From positions 310,001-374,000 of the forward strand of contig CAWGHW010000018.1 in NCBI GenBank assembly GCA_963822485.1: 64,000 nt of DNA, in the 5' to 3' direction. Within the stretch, counting starts at the first letter, position 1. Every line of letters starts with the position of its first letter. This DNA is from DASUBV01 sp963822485 (GTDB taxonomy: Bacteria; Actinomycetota; Actinomycetes; Streptosporangiales; Streptosporangiaceae). Position numbers and translations under genes: made by a program. The notes under the pieces are model-generated. The model worked only from the letters and a program-made list of their open reading frames with translations, did not search any database and was not told the DNA's origin. Of the stretch, positions 9,056 to 19,879 are shown piece by piece.

Positions 9056-9098
9056 CGGATGTCCCGCAGGCCAGCCCCGGTTGCCTGCGGGACATCCG
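9056..9098 (+). terminator. Perfect 15-bp stem hairpin
   Basis: cggatgtcccgcagg at 9056-9070 and its exact reverse complement at 9084-9098 flank a 13-base loop, seven bases after the MFS stop codon. This is a rho-independent-style terminator without a T-tract. Confidence 0.85.
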
Positions 9099-9188
9099 CA
9101 TTTCCGGTGAGATGCACCCGTTGCGGCGTTAAATGTCGCGGCGGCAGTGAAGAATGGCCCCAGCGGGCGGACCGAGAAAGGCGGATTC

Positions 9189-10325
9189 ATGAGGCTGCTC
9201 CGGACCGGGGCCGCGGCGCTCACCGCGCTGCTCAGCGCGGGCGTGCTGGCCGGGTGCGGCATGGCCGGCCCCATCGCGGCCGTGACATCCGCTTCGTCCC
9301 GCGCCGTGGCCCGCGCCCCGCAGCTGCACGTGTCGGGCAGCCGGCTGCTGGACCGGCGCGGCCAGCAGGTCGTGCTGCACGGCGTGGACCGCTCCGGCGG
9401 CGAGTTCGCCTGCGTGCAGGGCTGGGGCATCTGGGACGGCCCGATGAACCAGGCCGCGGTCAGCTCGATGAAGACCTGGAACGTGACCGCCGTCCGGGTC
9501 CCGCTCAACGAGGCCTGCTGGAACGGCGAGGGCTACATCAAGCCCGCCTACCGCGGCGCCCGGTACCGCCAGGCCGTCGAGGCCTACGTCCGGCTGCTCA
9601 ACCGCAACGGCCTGGTGGCCATCCTGGACCTGCACTGGAGCGACGGCGCCTACTCCGGCTCGGGCGGCAACTGCCAGGCGACCGAGGCCCAGTGCCAGAA
9701 GCCGATGCCCGACGCGGCCCAGGCCATCCCGTTCTGGACCTCCGTGGCCCGGGCCTTCAAGGGCCACAACGCGGTGGTCTTCGACCTGTTCAACGAGCCG
9801 TTCCCGCAGGCCGCGGGCGGCACCGAGGCGGCAGCCTGGAACTGCTGGCGCAACGGCGGCCGCTGCGCCGGGATCGGGTACCGGGTCGCGGGCATGCAGT
9901 CCCTGGTCAGCGCGGTCCGCTCCACCGGCGCCCGTAACGTGCTCATGCTCGGCGGCCTGGCCTGGGCCAACGACCTGACCGGGTGGCTGAGCCACGAGCC
10001 CGCCGACCCCGACCACAACCTGGTCGCCTCCTGGCACTCCTACAACTTCAACACCTGCGCGCCGCGCTCATGCTGGAACAGCCAGGTCGCCCCGGTGATC
10101 AGGAAGGTCCCGGTGATCGTCGGCGAGATGGGCGAGAACAACTGCTCCGACAGCTACATCGGCCCGCTGATGAGCTGGCTGGATGCCCGGCACACCAGCT
10201 ACCTGGCCTGGACCTGGAACGCCGACTTCGCCTGCTCCAGCGGCCCCAGCCTGATCACCAGCTACAACGGCACCCCCACCGCCTTCGGGCGCGGCTACCG
10301 GTCCCACGTGCGCTCGCTGCACTAG
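9189..10325 (+). CDS. Secreted glycoside hydrolase family 5 (cellulase-like)
   Basis: 378 residues from the ATG at 9189, which has an AAAGGCGG site upstream. The N-terminus is a signal peptide with a lipobox-like LAGCG. The catalytic barrel shows the GH5 landmarks: VRVPLNEACW, LDLHWSDG, the acid/base Glu203 in FDLFNEPF and the nucleophile Glu313 in VIVGEMGE, then YLAWTWN. Many cysteines suggest disulfides. It should cleave beta-1,4- or related beta-glucans outside the cell; the exact substrate is not evident. No carbohydrate-binding module is attached. Confidence 0.88.
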   Translation: MRLLRTGAAALTALLSAGVLAGCGMAGPIAAVTSASSRAVARAPQLHVSGSRLLDRRGQQVVLHGVDRSGGEFACVQGWGIWDGPMNQAAVSSMKTWNVTAVRVPLNEACWNGEGYIKPAYRGARYRQAVEAYVRLLNRNGLVAILDLHWSDGAYSGSGGNCQATEAQCQKPMPDAAQAIPFWTSVARAFKGHNAVVFDLFNEPFPQAAGGTEAAAWNCWRNGGRCAGIGYRVAGMQSLVSAVRSTGARNVLMLGGLAWANDLTGWLSHEPADPDHNLVASWHSYNFNTCAPRSCWNSQVAPVIRKVPVIVGEMGENNCSDSYIGPLMSWLDARHTSYLAWTWNADFACSSGPSLITSYNGTPTAFGRGYRSHVRSLH

Positions 10326-10479
10326 GGCCGGAGCAGGACACGGGGGGCGGAAGGCCAGGCGACGGGGCCCCGGACCAAGATGGTCTGAGGCCTCTGCGCT
10401 GGCCTGTCGGATTAGGCAGGCGCCGTTCGTTGCGATGGTGGAGGGCTGCTGCAGGAGCCGCCCGGCACAAGGAGGATCC

Positions 10480-10851
10480 ATGACCGAGTACCTCATCGCC
10501 TTCAACGGCGAGTGGGTTCCCGACCTCACGCTCGAGGAACTGCGCGAGAAGTCCACGACCACCCGGGCGATGGTCGCGGAGATGAAGGCCGCCGGGGTCT
10601 TCGTCTACACCAACGGCGGCCTGGTCGAGGATACGCCCGTGTTCAGCGTCGACGCCTCCAGCGGTGAGCCGCTGTTCACCGACGGCCCGTTCGTCGAGAG
10701 CAAGGAGCACCTCGGCGGCTTCCTCATCGTCGACGTGCCCGACGAAGCGTCGGCCCGGCACTGGGCGGGCAAGGTCGCGGTGGCGTGCGGCTGGCCGCAG
10801 GAGGTGCGGCGCTTTCCCGATCGTGACCGGTTCGTCGAGACCGAGGCGTAG
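10480..10851 (+). CDS. YciI-like (DGPF domain) protein
   Basis: A 123-residue protein with a GGAGG site just before the ATG. It has the DGPF-domain hallmark FTDGPFVESKEHLGGFLIVDVPD in the middle and a dimeric alpha-beta barrel pattern. In actinobacteria these proteins often sit beside ECF sigma factors or act as small enzymes or binding proteins; here no sigma factor is adjacent. The cellular role is unknown. A perfect hairpin closes the gene. Confidence 0.85.
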   Translation: MTEYLIAFNGEWVPDLTLEELREKSTTTRAMVAEMKAAGVFVYTNGGLVEDTPVFSVDASSGEPLFTDGPFVESKEHLGGFLIVDVPDEASARHWAGKVAVACGWPQEVRRFPDRDRFVETEA

Positions 10852-10857
10852 CGGCGA

Positions 10858-10888
10858 AGGACCCTCGGACCACGGGTCCGAGGGTCCT
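10858..10888. terminator. 13-bp stem hairpin between convergent genes
   Basis: aggaccctcggac at 10858-10870 and its exact complement at 10876-10888 are separated by a five-base loop. The hairpin lies between the stop of the YciI-like gene and the stop of the convergent monooxygenase at 10894, so it can serve both strands. Confidence 0.85.
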
Positions 10889-10893
10889 CGACG

Positions 10894-12454
10894 TCAGCCG
10901 CACCCCGATCGGCCGTCGCGGACGGGGATGAGGTAGGCCGACAGGTGAGCGTCGACCGCGGCCAGCGCCTCAGGCCCGGCCGGGGCGGCCCGGAAGCCGA
11001 TGTAGCCGTCCGGCCGGACCAGCACCGCGCCGGAGCCGCCCAGCCCGGCCCGGCGCGGGTCGCCGTCGGCCTGGACGACGTCGACCAGGCCGCGCCAGCG
11101 CCGGCCCAGCGCCTCAACGCCGGCGCCGTCGCCGGCGCCCGGCGGCCCGTACAGCAGCAGGTGGTGGCGCGGGCCGGGCAGCGTGACCCGGTCCGGGTAG
11201 CGGTCCCCCGGCGCCGGGGCGTCCGGGACTGACTCGCCGGGGGCCAGGAACTGGCCGGTCAGCGGGCTCTCGGCGTAGCTGGTGTCGAGCAAGGCCCTGG
11301 CCCTGGTCAGCGCCTCAGCGCGGGCCGGTGACAGCGGCTCGGCCGCCACGCCGGTGCGGGCCGTCTCGCACCGCGCCGTGGGCCAGCGCGTGCACCTGGT
11401 CGGAGGTCTCGATCACGTGCTGGGCCGCGGCGCCGCGCTCGGCCGGGTAGCTGGCCAGCAGGCCGGGACGGGCCCGGCCGCGCAGCTCGAGCGCGAGCTT
11501 CCAGGCCAGGTTGTGGGCGTCGTGCAGGCCGGAGTTGAGGCCCTCGCCGCCGAGCGGGCTGGACAGGTGGCCGGCGTCGCCGAGCAGGAAGCGCCGCGGC
11601 CCGGCCAGGTGCGGCGCCAGCCGCCGGTGCATCCGGAACTGGGCCGCCCAGCCGACGTCGTCCACCGTCACCGCGCCGCCCGCCCGCCGCTCCAGGGCCG
11701 CCCGGACCAGCTCCGCCGCGGCCTCCGGCCCGGCCCCGCCCTCGCTCAGCCGCGCCGCCTCGGCCTGGTCCAGGTCCCCGACGAAGGTGATCCAGCGCTC
11801 GCCCGGCAGCGGGGCCAGCAGCACGTAGCCCCGGGCCGTGGCGATCAGCGCCGAGCCGTCGCGCGGCAGCCCGCAGGACACCGCCACGTCGGCGGCCAGC
11901 GCCAGGCCGGGGTAGGTCTGCCCGGCCAGCTCCTCGTCCAGCGACTCCCTGGTCACGCTGTGCGCGCCGCCGGCGCCGACCACCCAGCGGGCCTCGGCCA
12001 GCTCGGCGCGGCCGCCGGCGTGCTCCAGCCCGGCCAGCACGCCGCCGGAGTGCGGCTCCAGCGAGACCAGGCTGACCCCGCGCTCCACGGTCCCGCCCAG
12101 CTCGGCCAGCCGGGCGGCGAGGAGCTGCTCGGTCTGCCACTGCGGCAGGCTGCACTGGATGTCCCAGTGGCCGCCCGCGCTCGCGAACGAGCTCTCGCTG
12201 AGCGGCCGGAGCTCCTCGTCCAGCACCCGGGCGAACTTCACGTGCGCCGCGGCGGCCAGGAACGGCGCGGCCACCCCGGCCTGGGCCAGGATCTCCAGCG
12301 TGCCGGGCTGGATCGCGGTCGCGCGCGCCTCGCGGTGCGGCTCGGGCTCGCGCTCCACCAGCCGGACGGCCACCCCGTGCCGGGCCAGCTCCACCGCCGC
12401 CAGCAGGCCCGACGGACCCGCCCCCACCACCAGTACCTGGGCCCCCGCCCCCAT
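10894..12454 (-). pseudogene. FAD-dependent aromatic monooxygenase (PheA/TfdB-like), frameshifted
   Basis: The N-terminal frame from 12454 carries the Rossmann FAD motif GAGPSGL, a DG-like region and the second FAD motif GDAGHLSSPLGGEGLNSGL with the following HNLAWKL. It leaves frame after QVHALAHGAV. The remaining C-terminal thioredoxin-like domain continues in the next frame as ETARTGVAAEPLSPAR to the stop at 10894, with a final LVRPDGYIGFR segment. One extra base near 11368 accounts for this; the restored protein would be about 519 residues, the normal length. The family hydroxylates phenols or polyketide aromatics using NAD(P)H and oxygen. Confidence 0.85.
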
Positions 12455-12470
12455 GATCAGCCCCCGTGGT

Positions 12471-13901
12471 CTAGGTTTTCTCTTCCCTAACAGGGCCGCC
12501 CGGCCGGCTCTGGTCCAGGGCGCGCAGGAAGCTGGCCGCCCAGTAAGCGACGTCGTGCTCGCGGACGCGCCGGCGCATGGCGCGCATCCGCCGCCTGGCC
12601 TCGGCGGGCGACACGGTCGCCGCCCGGACGATGGTCTCCTTGAGCCCCTCGATGTCGTGCGGGTTGACCAGGAACGCGCCGGTCAGCTCGTCGGCCGCCC
12701 CGGTGAACTCGCTCAGCACCAGCGCGCCGGACTCGTCCAGCTTGCTGGCCACGAACTCCTTGGCCACCAGGTTCATGCCGTCCCGCAGCGCGGTCACCAG
12801 CATGACGTCGGCGGCCAGGTACAGCGCCGCCATCTCGTCCCGCGGGTAGGACTGGTGCAGGTACTGCACCGGCGGGGTGCCCAGCTCGGCGTGCTCGCCG
12901 TTGATCCGCCCGACGGTGACCTCGACCTCGTCGCGCAGCAGCCGGTACTGCTCGACCCGCTCCCGGCTCGGGCTGGCCACCTGCACCAGCACGGTGCCGG
13001 GCACCTTGAGCAGGCCCTCGTCCAGCACCTCGCTGAAGGCGTTGAGCCGGTGCAGGATCCCCTTGGTGTAGTCGAGCCGGTCGACGCCGAGCAGCACCAG
13101 GCTGGGGTCGCCCAGCGTGTCGCGGATCTCCCGTGACCGGGCCTGCACCTCGGGCCGCCCGGCGATCTCCTCGAACGCGGCGGTGTCGATGGAGATCGGG
13201 AACGCGGCCGCCCGGACCTCCCGGTCGCCGCCGGGGCCGGGCACCCGGATCAGCGCGCCGCGGGTGGTCAGCCCGGCCGCCCGGCGGCAGGCCCGCAGGA
13301 AGTTGGTGGCGTCGCTCTGCCGCTGGAGGCCGATCAGGTCCGCGCCGAGCAGGCCCTCGACGACCTGACGGCGCCAGGGGAGCTGAGCGAAGATCTCGTA
13401 GCCGGGGAACGGGATGTGGTTGAAGAACCCGATGCGCACGTCCTGGCGCAGCTCGCGGAGCATGCCGGGGACCAGCTGCAGCTGGTAGTCGTGGACCCAG
13501 ACCGTCGCGCCGGGCGCGGCCTCGCGGGCGGCGGCCTCGGCGAAGCGCCGGTTGACCGTCACGTAGGCCTCCCACCACGGACGGCGGAACTCGGGCGGCG
13601 CGATGACGTCGTGGTACAGCGGCCACAGGGTGGCGTTGCAGAAGCCCTCGTAGAAGTCGCTGATCTCCTGGGGCGACAGGCCGATGCCGATCAGGCGCAT
13701 GCCCTCGAAGTCGAAGGGCTCCGGGGCCGGGCTGGCATCGCCGGGCCAGCCGACCCAGGCGCCGCCCGCCTGGCGGACCACCGGCTCCAGCGCCGCGACC
13801 AGCCCGCCGGGGCTGGCCCGCCACTGGATCTGGCCGTCCGGCTCCTCGTTGCGGTCCACGGGCAGCCGGCTGGCCACCACGACGAAGCTATAGCCAGGCA
13901 C
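12471..13901 (-). CDS. otsA: Alpha,alpha-trehalose-phosphate synthase (UDP/GDP-glucose)
   Basis: A 476-residue GT20 enzyme starting at a GTG with a nearby AGG. Conserved stretches include WVGWPGD, VWVHDYQLQLVP, GFFNHIPFPGYEIF, GVDRLDYTKGI and LRDGMNLVAKEFVA, which hold the glucose-6-phosphate and nucleotide-sugar ligands. It makes trehalose-6-phosphate, the first step of OtsAB trehalose synthesis in the cytoplasm, used for osmotic and desiccation stress. No otsB phosphatase gene lies next to it. It ends a few bases beyond the start of the monooxygenase locus on the same strand. Confidence 0.95.
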   Translation of the reverse strand: MPGYSFVVVASRLPVDRNEEPDGQIQWRASPGGLVAALEPVVRQAGGAWVGWPGDASPAPEPFDFEGMRLIGIGLSPQEISDFYEGFCNATLWPLYHDVIAPPEFRRPWWEAYVTVNRRFAEAAAREAAPGATVWVHDYQLQLVPGMLRELRQDVRIGFFNHIPFPGYEIFAQLPWRRQVVEGLLGADLIGLQRQSDATNFLRACRRAAGLTTRGALIRVPGPGGDREVRAAAFPISIDTAAFEEIAGRPEVQARSREIRDTLGDPSLVLLGVDRLDYTKGILHRLNAFSEVLDEGLLKVPGTVLVQVASPSRERVEQYRLLRDEVEVTVGRINGEHAELGTPPVQYLHQSYPRDEMAALYLAADVMLVTALRDGMNLVAKEFVASKLDESGALVLSEFTGAADELTGAFLVNPHDIEGLKETIVRAATVSPAEARRRMRAMRRRVREHDVAYWAASFLRALDQSRPGGPVREEKT

Positions 13902-14024
13902 ACCCTGACCATATCTTGCGCTCCCCGGGGCGCCTCAGCCGCCACGCGATCGCCCGGACCTGCCGTGCCGCAGGGCCTGGCCTGCCCGATCCGCCCGGGC
14001 GCCCTGGCCGGCCGGGCAGGCGTT

Positions 14025-14960
14025 TCAGCTCGGACGGCCCCCGTGCCGGTGCAGCGCGGCCAGTACCTCGCGGGCCATGGCCTGCTCCCCGGCCGCGTCC
14101 GGGTGGAACGGCAGGGCCACGGAGGACGGGATCAGCCCCTCCACCCACTTGGCGTCCCCTGGCTGGCAGGCGTCGTGGCCGACGCTGGGCGTGAAGGTGT
14201 CGACGTAGGTGTCGCCGGCCCGCGCGGCCTGGACGGCCAGCATCCGGTTCATCCGCATTTCCTCGCCGCGCAGGTAGGCCACGTCGCCGCGGGCCAGCGG
14301 GACGGCCGGCCAGCAGCCGCCGCCGCGGACCGGGAGCAGGTCGGGATAGCCGAGGAGGAGCACCCGGGCCCGTGGCGCGCGGCGGCGGGCCCCGGCCAGC
14401 AGGGCCGCGATGCGCGGCCGCAGGGCGGCGATGGCCCGGCCCAGCCGGTCGGTGCCGCCGGAAGCGTAGTGCGCCCGGCACGGCGCGCCCCACGGGTCGG
14501 TCAGGCTGAGGGCGGCGCAGGTGGCCAGCACGGTGCCGAAGCCGACATCGTTGCCGCCGATCTGGATGGTGACCAGCGAGTCGTGCCGGGACAGCGCGCT
14601 GAGCTGGGGGCGGTTGCGTCCGGTCAGGGTGTGCTGGGCGGCCAGCATGTCGTCGGTGTGCGCGCCGTAGCAGCTGACGTCCGCGAACCCGGCCGGGTGC
14701 AGCGCCCTGGCGACCAGCGCCGGGTAGCTCTTGTCGGAGCGCAGGCAGCCCGCCGGCGAGCCCATCTCGTTGAGGGTCAGCGGGGCCGAGGTGTAGGAGT
14801 CGCCCAGCGCGACGTAGGTGCCCGCGGCCGGGTTGGCGTCGGCCAGCCGCGCGGCCACGGGCCGGCCGTGGCCGGCGGCACAGGCGGTGGCGGCGAGCAG
14901 CACCAGGCCGGCGGCGACGGCCAGGCCGCCGCGCCGGGCTCCGGCCCGAGGCCTCATCAT
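14025..14960 (-). CDS. Secreted SGNH/GDSL hydrolase (lipase-like)
   Basis: About 311 residues from the ATG at 14960. The N-terminus is a lipoprotein-like signal (LLAATACAAG). SGNH blocks are all present: GDSYTSA with the catalytic Ser, the Gly in the block II region, GGNDVGFG (block III Asn) and FHPDAAG (block V Asp/His). This matches actinobacterial secreted lipases/esterases of the SCO7513-like type, which hydrolyse fatty esters outside the cell. It is divergent from the YihY gene. Confidence 0.9.
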   Translation of the reverse strand: MMRPRAGARRGGLAVAAGLVLLAATACAAGHGRPVAARLADANPAAGTYVALGDSYTSAPLTLNEMGSPAGCLRSDKSYPALVARALHPAGFADVSCYGAHTDDMLAAQHTLTGRNRPQLSALSRHDSLVTIQIGGNDVGFGTVLATCAALSLTDPWGAPCRAHYASGGTDRLGRAIAALRPRIAALLAGARRRAPRARVLLLGYPDLLPVRGGGCWPAVPLARGDVAYLRGEEMRMNRMLAVQAARAGDTYVDTFTPSVGHDACQPGDAKWVEGLIPSSVALPFHPDAAGEQAMAREVLAALHRHGGRPS

Positions 14961-15105
14961 GAGTCCACGGTAGGCACGTCGCGCCACCGGGCACAATCCG
15001 GGTTATCCCCCACTTCCCGCGCATCCTCCCGTGCATCCCGGCGGCGCCGCTGTTTAGCGGCGGTCTCGCGGGGCACCCGGATGGTCACGGATCGGGGAGG
15101 CCCGG

Positions 15106-16162
15106 ATGAACCCCATCGAGGCGGTGGTACGGCGGGTCGACAAGACCCAGCAGCGGCATAACGCCCCGGGCTTCGTATTCGGGATCATCAAGAAGTTCGG
15201 CGACGACAACGCCGGGGCCCTGGTTACCAATCTGGCCTATGCCGGGTTCGTGTCGCTATTCCCGCTGCTGCTGATCCTGACCACCATCCTCGGCCTGGTC
15301 GCGTCGGCCGACCCGGCCCTGCGCGAGCGCGCTCTGGACGCCGTGGCGAAGCAGGTGCCGCTCATCGGCCAGCAGCTCACCGGAAGCGTGCACGAACTGC
15401 GGCAGTCCAGCATCATCGGGCTGATCGTGGGCGTCGTGGTGCTGCTATGGGGCACCACCCGGCTGGCCCAGGCCGGCATCTTCACCATGGAGCAGGTGTG
15501 GAACCTGCCCGGCCCGGCCCGGGTCGGGTACTTCCCCCGGCTGCTCCGGTGCCTACAGTTCCTGGGCGTGCTGGGCCTGGGCGTCGTGGTCACGACGACG
15601 CTCACCGGTCTGGAGGCCTTCAGCCATCAGCGCACGCTGACGATCGTGGCGGCGACCATCCTGGCCATGATCACCAACGCCGGGATGTTCCTGGTCGGGT
15701 TCCGGGTGCTGACGCCGGGCAGCATCCGGCTCCGGCAGCTGTTGCCCGGCTCCATCGCGGGCGGCATCACCTGGACCGCGCTGCAGACGGTCGGCACCCT
15801 GCTGGTGCGCCACGCGCTGCACAGCGCCGCGGTGTACGGCGTGTTCGCGACCGTGCTCGGCCTGCTGGCCTGGGTGTACCTGGGCGCGGAGGTCGCGGTC
15901 TACGCGGCCGAGCTCAACGTGGTCGTGGCCCGGCGGCTATGGCCGCGGGCCATGGTCCAGCCGCCGCTGACCGAGGCCGACCGGCACAGCATGGCGCTGC
16001 AGGCGCTGCAGAACCAGCGGCGCGAGGAGCAGCAGATCCGGGTCACGTTCAACGACCGGCCGCCGGGCGTGCGGCGGGCGGCCACCACGCCGCGCACCCC
16101 CGAGGACATCCTGCAACCCCGACCTGGACCCGCCGCCCGACGCCGAGCGCCGGGAGGGCTAG
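15106..16162 (+). CDS. YihY/UPF0761 family membrane protein
   Basis: A six-span inner membrane protein. It begins with a basic cytoplasmic helix, then DDNAGALVTNLAYAGFVSLFPLLL, the YihY hallmark, and later FTMEQVWNLP and the GVFATVLGLLAWVYLGAEVAVYAAELN end segment. Function is undefined; it is often misnamed RNase BN. The uncorrected frame runs to 16236 with a non-protein-like tail. Dropping one base near 16113 gives a natural acidic tail (NPDLDPPPDAERREG) and a TAG at 16160-16162, leaving a normal gap to the convergent LLM gene, so I prefer that end. Confidence 0.8.
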
Positions 16163-16232
16163 CGGCTCACGACCGCGTGATCTCGCCGTCGCGGTCGACG
16201 GCAGGAGCGGGCGGAAGGCCGTGGTGGTGCGC

Positions 16233-17364
16233 CTAGCGGCGCTGCCACTCCTGAGCCAGGAGCTCGATAGGAGCGCACCCGGTCCGCGTGCTGGTGGGTG
16301 ATCGTCGTGACGATCAGCTCGTCGGCGCCGGTCGCGTCGCGCAGCACCTCTAGCTGCCCGGCCACCTGGGCCGGCGTGCCGACGAACTGGGTGTCCACCC
16401 GGTCGGCGACCAGCTCCCGGTCGGCCTGCGTCCAGGCGTGCGCGCGGGCCTGCTCCGGGGCGGGGAAGTCGATCGCGCCCGCGCCGGTGCGGATGCTGCG
16501 CACCCACAGGCCGTACCCCGCCGCCAGCTCGCGGGCGGTGGCCTCGTCATCGGCCACCACCACGTCGGCCGACACGCTCACGTACGGCCGGTCGAGCTCG
16601 GCCGACGGCCGGAACGCGGCCCGGTAGCCCTCGGCGGCCGCCAGCACGGTGGCCGGGCTGACGTGGTAGTTGGCCGCGAAGCGCAGCCCGTTGCGGCCGG
16701 CGACCTGGGCGCTCTCGCCGCCGCTGCTGCCCAGGATCCAGACCTGGACCTGCGCGCCCTCGCCGGGGACCACGTGGCCCTCGATGCCGTCGGGGTCGGT
16801 GTAGGTGCCGCGCAGCAGGGCCAGCACGTCGGCGACCTGCTCGGTGTAGTCCTGCGGCCGGGCGTCGGGCAGCATCAGCAGCCGTCGCTGCATCGCGATG
16901 CGCGGCGAGGCCAGCAGCCGCTCGATGGGAAACGGCGGCGGGATCAGCAGGCCATTCGGGGCCCGGCCGCCGGCGGCGCGGGCCGGGCCGGCCAGCGCGG
17001 GCTCACGGGCCCGGCCGGGCGGCTTGCCGCCGGACCGGCCCAGGCCCAGGTCGAGCCGGCCGGGGTGCAGCGCGTCGATCAGCCCGAACTCCTCGACCGT
17101 GGACAGCGCGGTGCGGTGGCCCATCTGGACCGCGCCGGAGCCGATCCGGATCGTGGACGTGGCCGCGGCGGTGAGCGCCAGCACCACGGCCGGCGAGGTC
17201 CCGGCCACGCCGGGGTTGAGGTGGTGCTCGGCGAACCAGTAGCGCGCGTAGCCCAGGCGCTCGGCGCGCTGGGCCAGGTCGATGCTGTTGCGCAGGGCGT
17301 CGGCGGCGGTGGCGCCGGACGAGATCGGGACCAGGTCCAGCACGGCGAGCGGCGTGTTCGGCAT
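16233..17364 (-). CDS. LLM-class flavin-dependent oxidoreductase 1
   Basis: Luciferase-like monooxygenase of the MsnO8/YhbW type: PLAVLDLVPISSG at the start, RYWFAEHHLNPGVAGTSPAVV with the conserved E-H-H, IRIGSGAVQMGHR, and DLGLGRS. The frame stays open to 16159, but the tail after HADRVRSY is not protein-like; removing one base at 16266 gives LLAQEWQRR and a stop at 16233, as in related proteins. Last of four LLM genes in one direction; 12 bases, including a GGAGG, separate it from the preceding gene. It likely oxidises a small substrate using reduced flavin. Confidence 0.8.
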
Positions 17365-17376
17365 CGGGCGTCCTCC

Positions 17377-18483
17377 TCAGCCGGCCGCGGCCGGGATGGC
17401 GGGCTGCGTGGCGGGCGCGGCGGCCAGGCCCGCTGGCTGCCACGGCCACGGCGGGTCCGGGATGTCGCGGCGCAGCACCGGGCGCGATCTCGGACTGGAA
17501 CAGCTCCAGGGACGCCCGGTGCTGGGCCGGGGTCAGGCCGCCGGGCTCGGCGTGCAGGTGCAGCACGGTGTGCCCGAGCTGCTCGTGGTAGCGGTGCACC
17601 TTGTCGATGACCTGCTGCGGGCTGCCGATCAGCGCCGAGCTGCGCTCGATGAAGTCCTCCAGCGTGCCGAAGACCGGAGTGAGCCCGAGCCGCTGCTGGA
17701 AGGCCAGGTACCCGGCGAACACGGGCCGGTAGGCCTCGACGCGCCTCCTGGGACTGGCGGGCCGCGTAGTAGCCGGCGCTGCCCGCCCCCACCACGGCCA
17801 GCGCGGGATCGTGGCCGTACTGCGCCCAGCGCTCCCGGTAGTAGCGCACCAGCTCGGCGTAGGGCTCGACCGGGTTGGTGACGTTGGCCGAGAACAGCGG
17901 GTCGCCGTAGCGGGCGGCCAGGTCGACCGACTCCCGGCTGGTGGCGCTGCCGTGCCAGATCCGGATGGGCTGCTGGAGCGGCCGGGGCCAGACCTCGGCG
18001 TCATGCAGGGCCGGGCGGAAGCGCGGGCTGGCGGTCACCTTCGGCTCGCGCCAGATCCGCCGGAACAGGTCGTAGCTCTCGGCGTTGCGGTCCCACTGGT
18101 CGTCCGGGGTGACGCTGAACAGCTCGCGCTGGGCGGCGCCGTTGCCCTTGCCGATGATCAGCTCCAGCCGGCCGCCGGACAGGTGGTCCAGCGTGGCGTA
18201 GTCCTCGTAGGCCCGCACCGGGTCCAGCAGGCTGAGCGTGGTGACCGCGGTGAACAGCCGGATCCGGGCGGTGAGCGCGGCGATGTGGCTGAGCACCACC
18301 GGCGGCGAGGAGGAGATGAACGGCCGCTCGTGCCGCTCGCCCACGCCGAAGCCGTCGAAGCCGAGCTCCTCGGCCAGCCGGGCGCTGTCGATGACCTCGC
18401 GCGAACCGCTCGGTGGTGCCCGGCTGGGCGCCGGTGACCGGGTCCGGCGCGTGCACGATCAGCGTGATGGCCAGGAACTTCAT
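17377..18483 (-). pseudogene. LLM-class flavin-dependent oxidoreductase 2, three frameshifts
   Basis: Reconstructed from three frames. It starts MKFLAITLIVHAPDP at 18483, continues EVIDSARLAEELGFDGFGVGERHERPF (conserved E-R-H-E), then DYATLDHLSGGRLELIIGKGNG and SFTPDDQW-like regions, then VEAYRPVFAGYLAFQQRLGL and a C-terminus LFQSEIAPVLRRDIPDP. Breaks lie near 18400, 17740 and 17481, each explained by one extra base. The start codon overlaps the stop of the upstream LLM gene by four bases (ATGA), indicating translational coupling. Family role: flavin-dependent oxygenation or F420-type oxidation of an unknown substrate. Confidence 0.75.
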
Positions 18484-19864
18484 GACGCCGCCCGGTCCCG
18501 GCCCGCCGGCCGGCCCGGCCCGGCGCCGGCCAGCCCGAGGTGGTCGCGCAGCGTCGTGCCGGCGTACTCGGACCGGAACACGCCCGCGCTCCTGGAGCAG
18601 CGGCACGACGCGTGTCCGCGAACTCGTCCAGCCCGCCGGGGGTGATGTGCGGGACCAGGATGAACCCGTCGCTGGCGTCGGCCTGCACGAAGTCGTTGAT
18701 CGTCGCGGCGACGGTGGCGGGCGAGCCGATGAACGACTGCCGCCCGGTCACCTCGATGATCAGCTCCCGCATCGACAGGCGCTCCGCGGCCGCCTTCTCG
18801 CGCCACTGCCGGGCCGTCGCGACCGGGTCCCGGTGCATGCGCACGCTGGCCCGGCCCCGGGCGATGGTGTTCTCGCCGGGGTCGGGGTCGATCTCGGGCA
18901 GCGGCCCGTCCGGGTCGTAGCCGGACAGGTCGCGGTTCCACAGCTGCTCGGCGAACTTGATCGCGGTCTGCCCGCTGACCTGCTGCAGCCGGACCTCGCG
19001 GGCCAGCTCGGCGGCCTCGGCGTCGGTGTCGGCCAGCACGAACGTGGCCGCGGGCAGGATCAGCAGCTCGTCGCGGGACCGGCCGTGGCGGGCCAGGCGG
19101 CCCTTCACGTCGGCGTAGAAGGCCTGGCCGGCCTCGAGCGTGGAGTGGCGGCTGAAGATGGCGTCGGCGCTGGACGCGGCGAACTCACGGCCCTCGTCGG
19201 AGTCGCCCGCCTGGAAGATCACCGGCCGGCCCTGCGGGCTGCGCGGCACGTTGAACTGCCCGCTGATGTCGAAGTGCGCGTCGTGATGGGCGAACGCGCC
19301 CGCGGCCGGGTCGGCCAGGAACACCCCGGAGTCCCGGTCGGCGACGATCTCGTCGCCGGTCCAGGAGTCGAACAGCTCGCACGCCGTGGCCAGGAACGTC
19401 CGGGCCCGCTCGTAGCGGTCCTCCTGGCGCAGGAACCCGCCGCGGCGGAAGTTCTCGCCGGTGAACGCGTCCCAGGAGGTGACCACGTTCCACGCCGCCC
19501 GGCCGCCCGACAGGTGGTCCAGGCTGGCGAACTGCCGGGCCACCTCGTAGGGCTCGTTGAACGTGGAGTTGATGGTGCCGGCCAGGCCCAGCCGCTCGGT
19601 CACCGCGGCCAGCGCCGCCAGCACCGTGAAGGTGTCGGGCCGGCCGACCACGTCCAGGTCGTAGATGCGGCCGTGCTGCTCGCGCAGCCGCAGCCCCTCG
19701 GCCAGGAACAGGAAGTCGAACTTGGCCCGCTCGGCGGTCCGGGCCAGGTGCGCGAACGAGGCGAAGTCGATGTGGCTGCCCGACCGCGGGTCGCTCCACA
19801 CCGTGGTGTTGTTCACGCCGGGAAAGTGCGCGGCGAGGTGGATCTGCTTGCGCGGCGTGGTCAC
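18480..19864 (-). pseudogene. LLM-class oxidoreductase 3 (NtaA/SnaA/DszA family), two frameshifts near the end
   Basis: Begins at a GTG with GGAGG upstream. The first ~410 residues are intact and diagnostic of the NtaA/SnaA/DszA (SoxA-type) group: IHLAAHFPGVNNTTVWSDP, FDFLFLAEGLRLREQ, FASLDHLSGGRAAWNVVTSWDAFTGENF (split by short gaps) and VIFQAGDSDEGREFAA. This family monooxygenates nitrilotriacetate, pristinamycin or dibenzothiophene sulfone with FMNH2. After GGLDEFADT the frame breaks near 18611 and again near 18583; the corrected tail VVPLLQERGVFRSEYAGTTLRDHLGL matches the family and ends at the ATGA overlap. Confidence 0.8.
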
Positions 19865-19879
19865 GGCGGTCCTCCGGGC